Source: Anaspis maculata (taxonomy: Eukaryota; Arthropoda; Insecta; Coleoptera; Scraptiidae). Taken from it: a stretch of DNA of 64,000 nt. This document shows, one piece after another, positions 40,544 to 51,386 of this stretch; position 1 is the stretch's first letter; every line of letters starts with the position of its first letter. The stretch spans positions 19,616,892 to 19,680,891 of the forward strand of contig OX421964.1 in assembly GCA_949128115.1 (NCBI GenBank), given 5' to 3'. The notes below the pieces were generated by a model. The model ran no database searches, was not told the DNA's origin, and was given only the letters and a program-made list of their open reading frames with translations. The position numbers were made by a program, and so were the translations under genes.

Positions 40544-43500
40544 CTTCAAGAAAAACAAGATTAGATTTGCGTCTTAACAACTGGAATTGCTAAAAATCAA
40601 CCTTCAGAATTGACCCCGTGTTCCTGCAGCTTCTGCTTGAGCAAGACGGGATCCCAGTGCCTGAACGGGCACACGTGCGTTTCTCCTGGTCCTACGGTGC
40701 CCAGAATGATTTTGATGCAGCTGTACGGCGCGTAACTGACCATCCTGCCCACCTTTCCGTATGCGTGTTTGATGTTGTAAGCGTATTGCTTTTCGAACTT
40801 GTTCGAGTCCATGCTTTTCGTAAACTCTTCGCGCCAAAAAGCCATCGCGTCCTCGTACAGGAGGCCGATGCCTTTGAGAAACAGACCGTACTGAAGACGG
40901 CTGTGGTGTTTGAGGTGGTGCGTCGATCTGAAGACCTCGTGCAAGTTGCGCATGCACAAGGGGAAGTGCTTCTTGGAGTACTGGTCTATGTTGGCGGGGT
41001 CGATGCTGTCCACGTCGGCCCGGACCGAGTAGCTCTGGCCGGTATAGGAGTTGTTCAAGTTTGTCAGCAGGGAGTTGATCCTGTCGTCCTCGAAGTACGC
41101 CATGCGATGGTAGTACGTCTGAAACGTGTGTCATCAGTCAGGTACTCAGTGTTCAAACTCGAATGATAAAGATGGAGCGTTGCCACCGAACTGTAACTTA
41201 GCAGACTTCGAGGCATGAATTTCAAACTTGGCGCTCTTAGGAATACGTCCGATTGGTCGTCACTGACAGCGGTGACTGGCATTTGTCACTTCTCCCAATG
41301 AGAGCGCTATTCTTAGCGCGCCAAATGTAAAAGTCGTGCTGACCTGAAAGTGCGTTCAATACGTGTTCAATAACAATTGTCTATCTATAAATGCAACTTC
41401 ACCGAACGGATGTCATGGCAGCAAAGCTCGAATCTAGGACGAGGGTGCTCCTTAAAATCATGACGTCACAACGGGTCAATAAGAACAGGTGATTATTTAG
41501 CTTTTGCGTCAAAAACGATGCATAAACCAACCTAACGGCGCGGCGGAATACCATCTTTACAAAATCAAAATTGGTAGAAAAAAAAAAGTCTCAACCTCGA
41601 AGTATAATATCGGGTCCGCCGACTGAAATGATACGGACAAATTCTCTATTTAGCATTGTCGGCTTGCCTTCTTATCTAGCGTTTAACAGATTCGTTCAAA
41701 AGTTATGTTATTTCTTGTCAAACTGAAATCAAAATGTTGAGATCATTGGAAAATTGACCGTATCATGCGTGGAAATGCGATTCGTGGGCGGTGGCGACGT
41801 GTTACCGTCGTTAAGACTCGAAAGCCTCACGGCCCCGACGAGATTTAATATAATCGGGTAGAAATTCTCGCGGCAGCCCGGCGGCAACGAAAAAATTTGT
41901 CCCTTTGGGGGCCCATTAGGGCGTAATTGGCAAACCGAAGGTACTCTCATTAAAGATTTAATGACAGATTTTTGGTCCAATACACATATTTTGAGCGGGT
42001 GAGTTTTTTGACATTTGGATTAGTAGTCAAAAATCAAAGTTCATGTGTAACTGCATTTATTTATTTATTTTCCGTGTCCGGAGTCGCCAGGTACGTACAA
42101 CAATACAAAAAATTACAAAAACAAAAGTATAGGTAATAACAGGTGAAGGAATTGTAAATCAATGTAAATATTTTAAATATGTTGCCAATATTCTGCTGTT
42201 TTAACGCCTTTTTCGCTAGCAATCAAAACATCGTGGAGTGTGCTTGATTCTGTCAAGTTGTTGCAGATCAACAGATGTTCAGGGGTCTGTGGCAAACCAC
42301 AAGTGCAAATGTCGTCTTCCAGATATCCCCACCTGACGAGGTTTGAGTTGCATCTCGACACACCAGTTCTGAGTCTGTTCAGTGTTCTCCACGTTCGAAA
42401 AGGTAGTGTAAAACCTGGGGCTGGTTCTTCTCTCAATTCGATAAGAGGTTCAGGATTTCTCAATTTCCAAAGTTCATTACGGCGTGTTTTAGCAGTGGTG
42501 TTAATTGCTTGTGTACTGCACGTAAAGCTTTTCCGTAACCTAAGCCTGGTTGCCTGCAATGGATGGTCGAACATTGGATGACGAGGGTCTGTTTCCTGTT
42601 TTCTTTTCTCCACCTCAGCAGCCACTTGTCTCCGGATTTGGGGAGGAGCGATTCCTACGAGTGCGTATAACGTCTCAACAGGTGTGGGCTTAAGACATCT
42701 AGAAATTATACGACTGGTCTCGTTGACAGCGACATCGACTTGCTTTGTGTGACTGGAATTGTACCAGACAGGTGCTGCAAATTCTGCTGCTGATATGCAC
42801 AGCGCGAGTGCAGAGATGTGTGTAAGATGTGTAACTGCAGAGATCTTAGGACGTCCATTATTACGCATTTTTGGGGGAGGTTCAAGCGGCTCTTCGCCTG
42901 CAGTAAGCGAAAATGAGGCTGCTTCCATTGCAACACTTTTTTGAGCAACGACATCAGGTTCTATACAGGGTGTCTCAAAAGTATCGCATTCCAAGTCCAA
43001 TTGATATGTATACAGGGGGTGTTCATTTGAAAAGTTGTCACCCCTGATTTCTTGCCGCCAAAATTTTTCACAGTAAGGGGAAAAATTGGTTTCGAAGGGG
43101 ACATCTAGGACACATACTGCCAAATTTTTATCTCCGATACTTTCGCCCCTCACCCCACCCTACTTTAAAGTTTCAAATGGCCCCTCGTCGAGGTACCCTC
43201 GACATTAACCCTCGACATTACCTATCTTGAGATACATCAAATTGAAGGCAATAGAATTCTCTTTCCGAATTCCGTCAAACATATTTCTAATTTTTCAAAC
43301 CACCCCCCAACCCTTGTGAAAATCCCCTTCTTGTTGATGAATGGGAACTTTTTCCCGCCCTATAAACTCCCGATTTTTGAGAAATAGACTTCCCAGCGAA
43401 AATAGGTCGATTTTTATTTCAAGGGTGTCATCTAAGACACGTATGGTCAAATTTTCATCTTCAACTCCTTCGCCCCCACTTCACCCTACTTCAATATTTC

Positions 43501-46500
43501 GAATAGAATTACCTATCTTGTGATACATCAAATTAAAAGAAATGAAATTTCCCAACGTCGAACATATTTCTAATTTTTTTAAACCACCCCTTTAAAGTAA
43601 GGTAGAGTGGGGGCGAAGCGGTTGAAGGTGAAAATTCTGACATACGCGTCTTATGGTGGCTTTACAGAGCTTCGTATGTCGCCGGCGACAATCCCCCACT
43701 CCACTGAAGTTAAATAATTTGAACGACACGACGACAGAAACTCGTGTCGCGGGAATGATATGAAGGGAGGTAGGGGAGTACAGGCAGATCGAATCCTATT
43801 GGCCAGCGACACTGTCGCCGGCGACATACGAAGTTCTGTAAAGCCGCCATTAGATGACCCCATTGAAATAAAAATCGACCTGTTTCTGCTGGAAAGTTTA
43901 TTTCTCAAGAATCGGGAGTTTAAAAGGGAAAAATTTTCCTTTCATTAACAGAAAGAGGATTTTTACAAGGGTTAGGGGGTACAAATCGTAATAAGCCGAT
44001 GAGCTTGCGCCGTAGCGCGTAAATAAACGTGGCGATCAGTTTTCCCCTAAAATGTCAATGTCAAATTGTCAAAAGGTCCGAAGTATTGGGCTATTATTGC
44101 CCTTATTATCTATAATTATAATAATAAATTCATATTTTCGGTGAGGTGTGAGGTGGTATTTAGCTTAGATTACATTTAATCAAGAAAGCAATAATTATTT
44201 TATAAATGCTTGCAATGTTCACACCACACCACACACCATACTATCTTTATTTGTTGCCAAAATATATGTTGAATTTTTTATGTGCGCGGCTAGCAAGTGG
44301 CAAGGCATCTGACAAATGCATGTTATAGTTCATTATGTTTGTATCTACCGTGTGGTTACTTTTTTGTAGTTTTTCAACTGCTTTTGCGATTGATATGGAA
44401 TAAGAATAAGTATTTATGGGAATAAACACTTATATCCAGCTACAAGTTCACAATGTTCGTATCATCCAACTTTCGCCAACAGGCGGTCATTTCTTATGTA
44501 AGGCGAGAAGATTTTCCAATTTTTCGTATGTGCCTATACCTACGTGCACGCTACGGGCATTATATATTTTCCTGTCTCACGGATACTTACGGAAACCTAT
44601 CTTCTCATCAATAAATTCGACTTTGCCCAAAAATAAAGTGCCGCCAATCGATATCGAGCTGCACGTTTGCAATGTTCGTATCTTCCAAATTCCGCGAATA
44701 GGCAGTCACTTCTTATGTGAAACGGGGGATTTTCAATTTTTCGTACGTGCTCATACGTGCACGCTACGGGCATTATCTCACAATTTGGTACAAGAAATGT
44801 TGTTGCAAGATCCAGTTCCTCTATCACAGAAATACGCGTCTGACTCTGGGATGGGTAAGGTGGTCCGACACTCTGAATGGCGTACTGAAATGACAGACTT
44901 GATGACAGATATCGCGATTTATTGCAGAAACGCTGGCCAATGGTATTCAAAAATCACGGCGATGATACACGGCGAGTTTCAAGATCGAATACGCCATCTG
45001 ACGGCCAACGTGTAAACGACGTTTGTGCACGGATCAACCGCAGATTTGTGTGGGCTCTCATGAGCGTTGCGGTGTTTGGTGACTTTAATTGATTCCATCT
45101 GACTTAACGCGGCGTTGATTTTTTCCAACAAAGTACGTGAGCCACGCACGTTTCATTATCTTGAATATACTAGGTGTCGTCGGTTGCAAAAGCATTGCAT
45201 TTTTAAATAAGAGTGGCACGTGTACGACGACTGGCAAGCAAAAGTGGCATCAGAATGGAAGGTGGTAAGATTTGTGATTTTGTCATAGTGACAAAAAGTG
45301 GCGGAGAATTTGTTGCGTTCCCGAGTGCGAGTCGCGCTGTGGAAACCAGAAAAAGGAAGAGTTACATTTTCACCGTTTCCCGTCAAAAGCGAAAGACGCA
45401 AGTTGGGTAGTCAAGATGACAAACAAACTCGGCACTGTGGAAAATATGACTACGAGAAAAGCCTGGGAAGTGTCGCTGAAAATAAGAACTTTAAATGGCT
45501 GCATCGAAGAGGCACAGCTGCGATATGTTTGCATGTCCCGGAGTGGCCTGCTTTGCAAGTGCATTTAAACGTTCCAATTTCACAGGAACTCTCGCGAGAA
45601 CTGCTACTACTATTTCTTTTAATTACAATCTCAGTTGCCTCGTGAGGAGATTCATAAAATGCGCTTGTTTGTAAACACAATCCAAATATGTCTATGTTTG
45701 AACTGAAGCTTGATTCGGTTCGCTTTCGACCACACAACACAAGAAATTGTGACTTTAGAATTTCCTATCCGTTGAGGCTTGAGGCCATCCAGTGATTGAA
45801 AACCTTCATAACACTCAATTCGCTTCTGCCATTTTCGAGTTCCACCGCAATAGGTACTAATTAACCACGTTTCACGTCTGGAGGACATTAAAAACCGCTT
45901 ACTACTGATAAGATTTTTGAACGCGCGGGCAACAATCCGTGCCCTATCCGACATGTTTGTTTACATGCGAAGCGCATCAGCAGCGCCACCATCGGTAATG
46001 TTACTCGCCAATTCGGCGATTATGGTTACTCCTAGTTAATGGGCGCTTTCCATCTACCGACACAAGTGCCGACTTGTGTCGACACAAATCGGCACAAATG
46101 CGTTCCATTTGATCTGTGTTACTGTGTGTCATCGACACAAGCTAACACAAAACCGACTTATGTTGACACAAACCGACACAAAGTGTTGTAAATGGAAAGC
46201 GCCCAATGATCATAAAGGTCCTAAATGACGTTCTAAATTATCATTAAGTAAATGATGACGTGACACACTAGTAATTTATATCATTATTTACGCTTAATGA
46301 TCATTGAGTTTTCCTAGTCTGTCAAGGGTATAAGTATTATACAAGGTGGTCCAGGTTATAGTAGCAATAATTCACCATTCGATGGTCCATCGAAAACTAG
46401 GTCGACATGCATAATTTAATTTTACTCCAAAACGCTTCCTAAGAGAGATACAGCCCTTCAAAGTTCAGTTCTTAAAATCTTCTTTTTGCAGTAACTCTCA

Positions 46501-49500
46501 AGTCATCAAAGCGATTTTGACCAAATTTGGTACAAATACTAACGAAATAAATACCCATCACTTGACGTAGATAATTTTTGTACAAATTGTCCAGTGGCGT
46601 AGATACCGGGGAATTGTTCAACTTCTCCCACCCCATTTTCTACGCCACTGGATATTTTTGAAAAATTATACTTTTTTTTAATTCCTTGTTCAATTCAGAA
46701 AAAAAAGTTACTCTTGTAAAATTTCGATTAGAGGCCTAATTTTCGAGATATTTGGGTTTTAAACTTTGGAAAACATCTCGAAATCGCCACTTTCCAGAGC
46801 CCAAATTGTCTTTTCTCCGAAAACGCCTCGTTTCTTAGCTAAAAATGGCAGTAAATCAACTTAAACGACCTAGAAACCTTATTCCAGTTGAGGAATCATG
46901 AGTTTTCTTGGATTTTAGTTTTTAGGCCTTTGAAAGTCGCGATTTCGAGGTGTTTTCCAAAGTTTCAAACCCAAATATCTCGGAGATGAAGCCTCTAATC
47001 AAAATTTTACAAGTGTAACTTTTTTCCAATTTGAACAAGGAATTCAAAAAAGTATAATTTTTCAAAAATATCCAGTGGCGTAGAAAATGGGGTGGGAGAA
47101 GTTGAGCAATCTTCCGGTATCTACTCCACTGGACAATTTTGACCAAAGTTATCTACGTCAAGTGATGGGTATTTATTTCATAAGTATTTGTACCAAATTT
47201 GGTGAAAATCGTTTTGATGACTTGAGAGTTATTACAAAAAGATGATTTTAAAAACTGAACTTTGAAGGGCTGTGTCTCCCTTAGGAAGCGTTTTGGAGAA
47301 AAATTAAATTATGCATGTCGACCTAGTTTTTGATGGACCATCGAATGGTGAATTATTGCTACTATAACCTGGACCACCCTGTATAATGGTATTATTGTGA
47401 ACGCGTTAAAAAAATGTTTTCGAGATATTTCGACGGATATATCCGTTTTGAGGTCCCCAATGACGATTAAGACCATTTCCAGAATGATCTCTGTCCTTAT
47501 GTGTGTATGTATGTAAGGTATGATCAAAAACTTTCCTCCTCTTGGCAGGTTGTGGTCTGGTCATTGGCAGGCAAACGAGGCTGATTTTGGCCAGGCCACA
47601 ACCTGCCTAGAAGAGGAAAGTTTTTGATGATACGGTATGTGTGTATGATGTATGTATGGTACGTGTGTCTGTAACCTTCCACGATAACAGCCGCAACGTC
47701 GATCCGATCGACTCCCAGATCGACTTGAAATTTGGTACACAGACATGGTTTCACCGTCGAATGAGTCCATTAGTTTTTGGCTGTGGTCCATCAAACGGAA
47801 GTGTCACTATCAAAAAATGACAGAAGCTATATCTCACGGAACTTGACTTGCGATATGCCGTTTGAAAGCCGATAAAAAACTGTACTCAGAACTTAAAAGT
47901 ATTGCCCTATCTGTTAACTGTCGATTAATAAAAATGTCAAAGTTCAAAACTTTACCATTTCATTATTCAAAATCTATTCGATGGATTGGGACCAAATTTA
48001 GCAGGAAGCAACACAACAAAAGCGTCAAATTAAGTCTGCAGTTGAAATTGTACACCATTCTCCAGTCGAGCGTTATGAATTTTCAAAATGTCTCCTAGCC
48101 GTTGCCACCCAAGAGGACCTCTCGCCCGTATTTTGACCAGGACGACTCGCTTTTGATGCAGTACTCCCATATACCAGTACTCCACTCAAAAATTCATTCC
48201 TGCTCGAGTATCGATTTTCTTCGAAAAATTCTACTGATATTGAAAGTAGATTGGATATGGCGTCGTGTAGACCAATTTTGAAAATCGGCATGATTCCGGT
48301 TTTTCGAAAGTAATTTTTTCAAAATGAAATGAGCACATATTCTATGAATTTGAGAAAACTGCAATGCAAACTTTGACATGCAGTGAGCCCTCGGGTGACC
48401 CCCACGAAATATTTATTTTAGGTGCAGACATGCTGAGAATGAAAGTTGGAAAAAAGATTGAATTAATTTTTGGAGGGAAAATTTTCGAAATCGGACCCAC
48501 AATTTCCGAGTTTTCATCTCTGGAAAAACTGCAAATCTTCCAACTTTTATCTCGGGAACGATTTCTCAAGATATGGGGATTGAAGGGTGGGACTCCGCTG
48601 TTCATTATTTTTATTGATTTTTTCAAGATATGAGGAGGTGGGGGGTTGAAAGGTGGGATTTGGCTGCCCTCATCTATTTTCGATGTTCAAAGCGATTTTG
48701 GGGAACTGTTTGTTATAGCCTGATCAGTAAAAATTACCAAGCACAGGGTATGCACTTAACTTCTAACTTTCCTTCAAAAACGTCACTATAATTCTTCAAT
48801 GGAAACGAAAAGAGTCAATATCTTGTTCTCAATTATTTTAGCGACAAATGGAATATTTTACAAGTGTACAATAAAAGTAGGTGCCCATACTTACATTCAA
48901 AGATTCACTGAGGCTCGCTCTGAACTTCGACTGGATCGAAACGACAAGATTGCTGGTCGGCACGTACGCCAAGCCACCCTTCAGGAACACCTTTCTGGCT
49001 CTGACCAATGAGCAGACGTCCGTAAACGGAAGCTTGTAAAACTCGGTGACTTCTATGGAAACTTCCGTTACGCCCGGAGTGGCCGTCAACAGCTCCCCCT
49101 TGATGTCGGCCAGTTCATCCTTGGTGATGGGCTTGTAATCCAGGTTGTTGATCCTCAGGAAATTCCTGATGCCTTCGTGGCTGAGGGCGAAGAACCTCAG
49201 CCGGAACCAATCCACCTCCCGAGCCAAAAACCACCGCCGCAGCTCCTCTGAGCGGCAGTACGCCAGCCGCAGGATGAAATGAGAAATGTGATCCGCCCTG
49301 CGGGCCTGCAGATCTTGCTCGGAGTTCGACGAGACCCCGCTCAGAAGCCGGACGTACTTTTTCAGTCCGGCTTTGGACAGATCTTCCTTGACGCACAGTC
49401 TCCAGTCTTCGGAGTAGAGCCGGTGGCCCTTCAGGCTGGCCTGTTCGATTATCCTGAGCAGCTGGAGGCGTTCGATGGCCAGGTCTTCGAATTCGCTCAG

Positions 49501-49617
49501 GACAATGGTGTTGCCGGGCGGCTCGTTGTACAGATTCAAGTCGTGCGGGTACAAGTCAGCGAGCGAGTCGCTGACGACCGTTTTTTGTATTTTGCGGCGT
49601 CTCGCTGTCGTGTCCAT
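40353..49617 (-). CDS. PRIM2: DNA primase large subunit (p58), three exons, 476 aa
   Basis: PRIM2 is the Fe-S subunit of the primase that, with PRIM1 and polymerase alpha, makes RNA primers in the nucleus. Exons are 49617-48895, 41118-40602 and 40543-40353; all junctions are GT-AG, phases 0 and 1, total 1,431 nt. The N-terminal domain has the family block RRADHISHFILRLAYCRSEE (about residue 110), then FTDVCSLVRARKVFLKGGLAYVP. The C-terminal Fe-S domain has cysteines at about residues 296 (FPLCMRNLH), 375 (YAPYSCIKII), 391 (THVCPFRH) and 431 (YQVACGKYFE), i.e. all four ligands, plus RLQYGLFLKGIGL and the NHPNQYFEESR end. It is shorter than the human protein (509 aa), mainly at the C-terminal tail. 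Intron 1 is 7.8 kb. Start is the first ATG of the frame, in TATGGACACG context on the minus strand. Confidence 0.96.
40602..41118 (-). CDS. PRIM2: PRIM2 exon 2
   Basis: Acceptor tcag before TYYHRMAYFEDDRIN; donor GAAG|GTTGAT, phase 1. It encodes SYTGQSYS and three of the four Fe-S cysteines. Confidence 0.95.
41119..42056. other. PRIM2 intron 1, 3' end, nothing recognised
   Basis: AT-rich intronic sequence without repeats shared with the rest of the window. Confidence 0.5.
42057..42845 (-). pseudogene. 5'-truncated non-LTR retrotransposon (LINE), C-terminal ORF2 end
   Basis: The minus-strand frame reads SALALCISAAEFAAPVW, IISRCLKPTPVETLYALVGI, APPQIRRQVAAEVEKRKQET and ends with RLRTGVSRCNSNLVRWG and a CTCGLPQTPEHLLICNN zinc-knuckle-like motif, typical of the region after the reverse transcriptase in Jockey/CR1-like elements. 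The 3' end has an (AAAT)n-like tail at 42053-42074. No catalytic reverse-transcriptase motif remains. It lies in PRIM2 intron 1 on the same strand as PRIM2. Confidence 0.85.
43318..43986. repeat. Foldback element interrupted by a hairpin MITE
   Basis: The left arm (gaaatagacttcc, aggtcgatttttatttcaag, gtgtcatctaagac) pairs with 43851-43985 and 43584-43653. 43050-43300 is a diverged direct copy of left-arm sequence. Confidence 0.82.
43654..43850. mobile_element. Hairpin MITE with TA target duplication
   Basis: TGGTGGCTTTACAGAGCTTC and gaagttctgtaaagccgcca are the termini. Removing 43654-43850 plus one TA restores the outer arm gtcttagatga, so the insertion site is seen directly. Confidence 0.85.
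44440..44785 (+). repeat. ~115-bp direct repeat, two copies 221 bp apart
   Basis: caatgttcgtatc.tccaa and cacgctacgggcattat recur at 44451 and 44671. The open frame 44416-45015 spans both copies but resembles no known protein. Confidence 0.75.
45450..45954 (-). pseudogene. SWIM-type zinc-finger remnant
   Basis: GTFKCTCKAGHSGTCKHIAA (motif at 45525-45563) fits the SWIM signature CxCx(n)CxH. A neighbouring minus-strand frame (45652-45954) starts MSDRARIVARAF and may be the upstream part in another frame or exon. SWIM fingers are common in MULE-type transposases and in repeat-borne insect proteins. It is nested in PRIM2 intron 1. No complete domain or coding length is present, so I treat it as a fragment. 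Confidence 0.4.
46041..46204. mobile_element. MITE with GGGCGCTTTCCAT termini and CACAA-rich interior
   Basis: GGGCGCTTTCCAT at the left end and ATGGAAAGCGCCC at the right, flanked by AAT on both sides (46038-46040, 46205-46207). The interior repeats cgacacaa-like octamers in both orientations. Confidence 0.85.
46336..47387. repeat. Foldback element, 1.05 kb, family A
   Basis: Ends read attatacaaggtggtccagg and its complement (cctggaccaccctgtataat). Arms include cagtggcgtagataccggg and gaggcctaattttcgagata. Closely related to 51387-52579. Confidence 0.92.
47518..47634. repeat. Hairpin element
   Basis: atcaaaaactttcctcctct and agaggaaagtttttgat, plus ggcaggttgtgg/ccacaacctgcc, pair around a ~40-bp loop. 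Confidence 0.82.
47635..48339. other. PRIM2 intron 1, nothing recognised
   Basis: Includes a gtatgtatggta-rich stretch near 47640 but no gene or shared repeat was identified. Confidence 0.45.
48340..48620 (-). repeat. Dispersed repeat family R (copy 2)
   Basis: Inverse-orientation match to 5000-5412 and 59495-59885 (gagttttcatctctggaaaa, cacgaaatatttattt). Confidence 0.7.
48895..49617 (-). CDS. PRIM2: PRIM2 exon 1
   Basis: 241 codons from ATG at 49617 to donor AAT|GTAAGT, phase 0. It encodes the whole p58 N-terminal domain, ending FRASLSESLN. Confidence 0.95.
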
Positions 49618-50147
49618 ATCGTAAAAATGCTAAAAACTAGAAAAAGTAAAAACTCAGGAAGTGTGGTGTGACACTCAAAATATTGCGAGTTGACATTTGA
49701 CAGTTTCGCGCCAAAACGAACGTCAATTTGGTGTATGGAAACGATACGAGATTTCTGAATGGAAAACTATTAAAAAAACCCTATTTAGGATTCACAGTTC
49801 ATTTAAAATTCAAAATAATGGACTGTTTGAATCAAAGGAAATGAATAATTTGTTATTCAAATACCATTTAAAAGTAAAGTAACAGGTAACAAACAGCAAA
49901 TTGAATATTTTTCGATAAAGAAGAAAGAGAATCTTGGACTTTTGCTTTTATGAGTGTGGTGGTGCTTGAGTGGTGCGACTGGTTAGACAGTTGACATGAC
50001 AGGCGCATTCTCTGACAGGCGCGATTCTAACCTAACCTAACTTTTAGTGTCTAGACTTCAGTTAACGGGAGCACGTTTCGGTGCCGATTTTCTCGCCGTT
50101 TTTTTTTTAGTTTGCATTTCGAAAAACTCCCCCATCCCCGCGTAAAA
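49618..50147. promoter_or_regulatory. Shared divergent promoter region, PRIM2 / MPHOSPH6
   Basis: 530 bp separate the two start codons. It contains an E2F-type site close to PRIM2 and a CCTAACCTAAC run at about 50029-50041. A T-rich tttttttag just before the MPHOSPH6 start could be a splice acceptor for a non-coding first exon. No TATA box was evident on either side. Confidence 0.6.
49704..49716. promoter_or_regulatory. E2F/DP binding site TTTCGCGCCAAAA
   Basis: The 13-mer matches the E2F consensus TTTSSCGCC and lies 87 bp upstream of the PRIM2 start codon. Primase subunit genes are established E2F targets in animals, so the placement makes functional sense; binding itself is inferred. Confidence 0.7.
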
Positions 50148-50558
50148 ATGGAGGACGTCAAGCTGTCTAAATCCGTGCTCGAGATGAAGTTCATGAAGAA
50201 AACGAAGGAGCGCGTCGAGAAGGAGGCCGAAGACGCCGAAGGCAAGGCCATGTACTCGAGCGAAATCACCGACGATATGCGCAAAACCGGCAACATAGTC
50301 TTCACGGAAGCTGGCATTTTCCATTGCAAGAACCTGGTGGAGGGCCGGCTGAGTTACGGCGGCATGAACCCCGACATCGAGAAGCTCATGCTGTCCGACT
50401 ACGCCAAGCAGATGCAGGAGGAGGAGAAGCGCAGAGAAACGGAGGTTACCGACGCGGAAATGGCGCAGGCACAGGCCTACTCCTCCCTGGTCAACACGCT
50501 GAACTCCAAGTTTACCAAAAAGAACAAACGCAAGTTTCTCAAACCGGCCGATGACTAA
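50148..50558 (+). CDS. MPHOSPH6: M-phase phosphoprotein 6 (nuclear exosome cofactor), 136 aa
   Basis: MPHOSPH6 binds the nuclear RNA exosome and MTR4 and helps 3' maturation of 5.8S rRNA. The chosen ATG (context aaaaATGG) gives MEDVKLSKSVLEMKFMKK, equivalent to the family start (LSKNLLRMKFMQR in human). An upstream in-frame non-ATG extension was not used. The diagnostic block is EGRLSYGGMNPDIEKLM at about residues 63-80 (human YGRMSFRGFNPEVEKLM), followed by DAEMAQAQAYSSLVNTL and the basic tail FTKKNKRKFLKPADD. Human MPHOSPH6 is 160 aa; this one is shorter in the middle. The coding region has no intron, GC-rich third positions and lies divergent to PRIM2. Confidence 0.93.
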   Translation: MEDVKLSKSVLEMKFMKKTKERVEKEAEDAEGKAMYSSEITDDMRKTGNIVFTEAGIFHCKNLVEGRLSYGGMNPDIEKLMLSDYAKQMQEEEKRRETEVTDAEMAQAQAYSSLVNTLNSKFTKKNKRKFLKPADD

Positions 50559-50923
50559 CGTCCGCATGTATATTATCTTGAGAGGTCAACGTGCTATCTC
50601 AGCCACGCTTGGCAAAAATGCTTGCGGATCATTTGAAACTAGCATGTACACCTTGTTTTATCACTGAATGGGTTTTTATTGAATCCATGGACGTGGTGTG
50701 ATTTTTGTGTAATAATTGATACACAAATTCTATGCGAGGTGTTCTTAATCTGATCGGTTACGGTTCAGTGAAATGTTGCTATATTTGTGCAAACGCGCGT
50801 CTTTTCTTGATCTATTTGTGTACAGTAAAAATTAGGGACTAATGATTTGAATTTTGTAAATTTGTACAGAAGATTTTATAAAGTTGATTAACTAAATTAT
50901 CTGGAATTGTATCTAAATTATAA

Positions 50924-50929
50924 AATAAA
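50924..50929 (+). terminator. AATAAA poly(A) signal of MPHOSPH6
   Basis: This AATAAA lies 366 bp after the stop, followed by a T-rich stretch; it gives a plausible 3' end near 50,945. Confidence 0.6.
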
Positions 50930-51386
50930 CTGTTTATTTTACATAAGTTCTGATTTCTAATTCTTCGATATTTTCTTTGATTATTAGAAAGGTTCAGATA
51001 AGTAAAAGTTGAGTCAATATGTTTATTGAGGTTTTTTATAATGATAGCTGAGGTATTTTAGCTGCTATTTTATTGGAAGCGTGATTAAATTGATGACTAT
51101 CGGTTGTTGGACGCTAAATTCAATTTTATCCAGTTAATTTTCAATTTGTACTGTAAAAAAATTCTGTATTCATCAATAAAGTGAGTGGGGCTCTGAGTGG
51201 GGTTTAGTGGTTAACTCCGAGTTATAGTCTAATCAAGCGTCAAGAAACCGAAGATATATCCCGTTCACTTTTTATTTTCATAAGAATGACTTTTTGAAGC
51301 AAAACCGTAGCAATAGCTCGCCCAGCTTGTCACTTAATTTTTGCTCCAAAAAGTCATTCCACTGAAAATGAAAAGTTGACGAGATA

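Noticed and set aside
44416..45015. 199-aa plus-strand frame
   Set aside because: It spans a direct duplication, shows no domain and no codon bias like the real genes nearby.
50028..50041. Interstitial telomere (CCTAA)n in the MPHOSPH6 promoter
   Set aside because: Only two to three units; too short to be more than chance.
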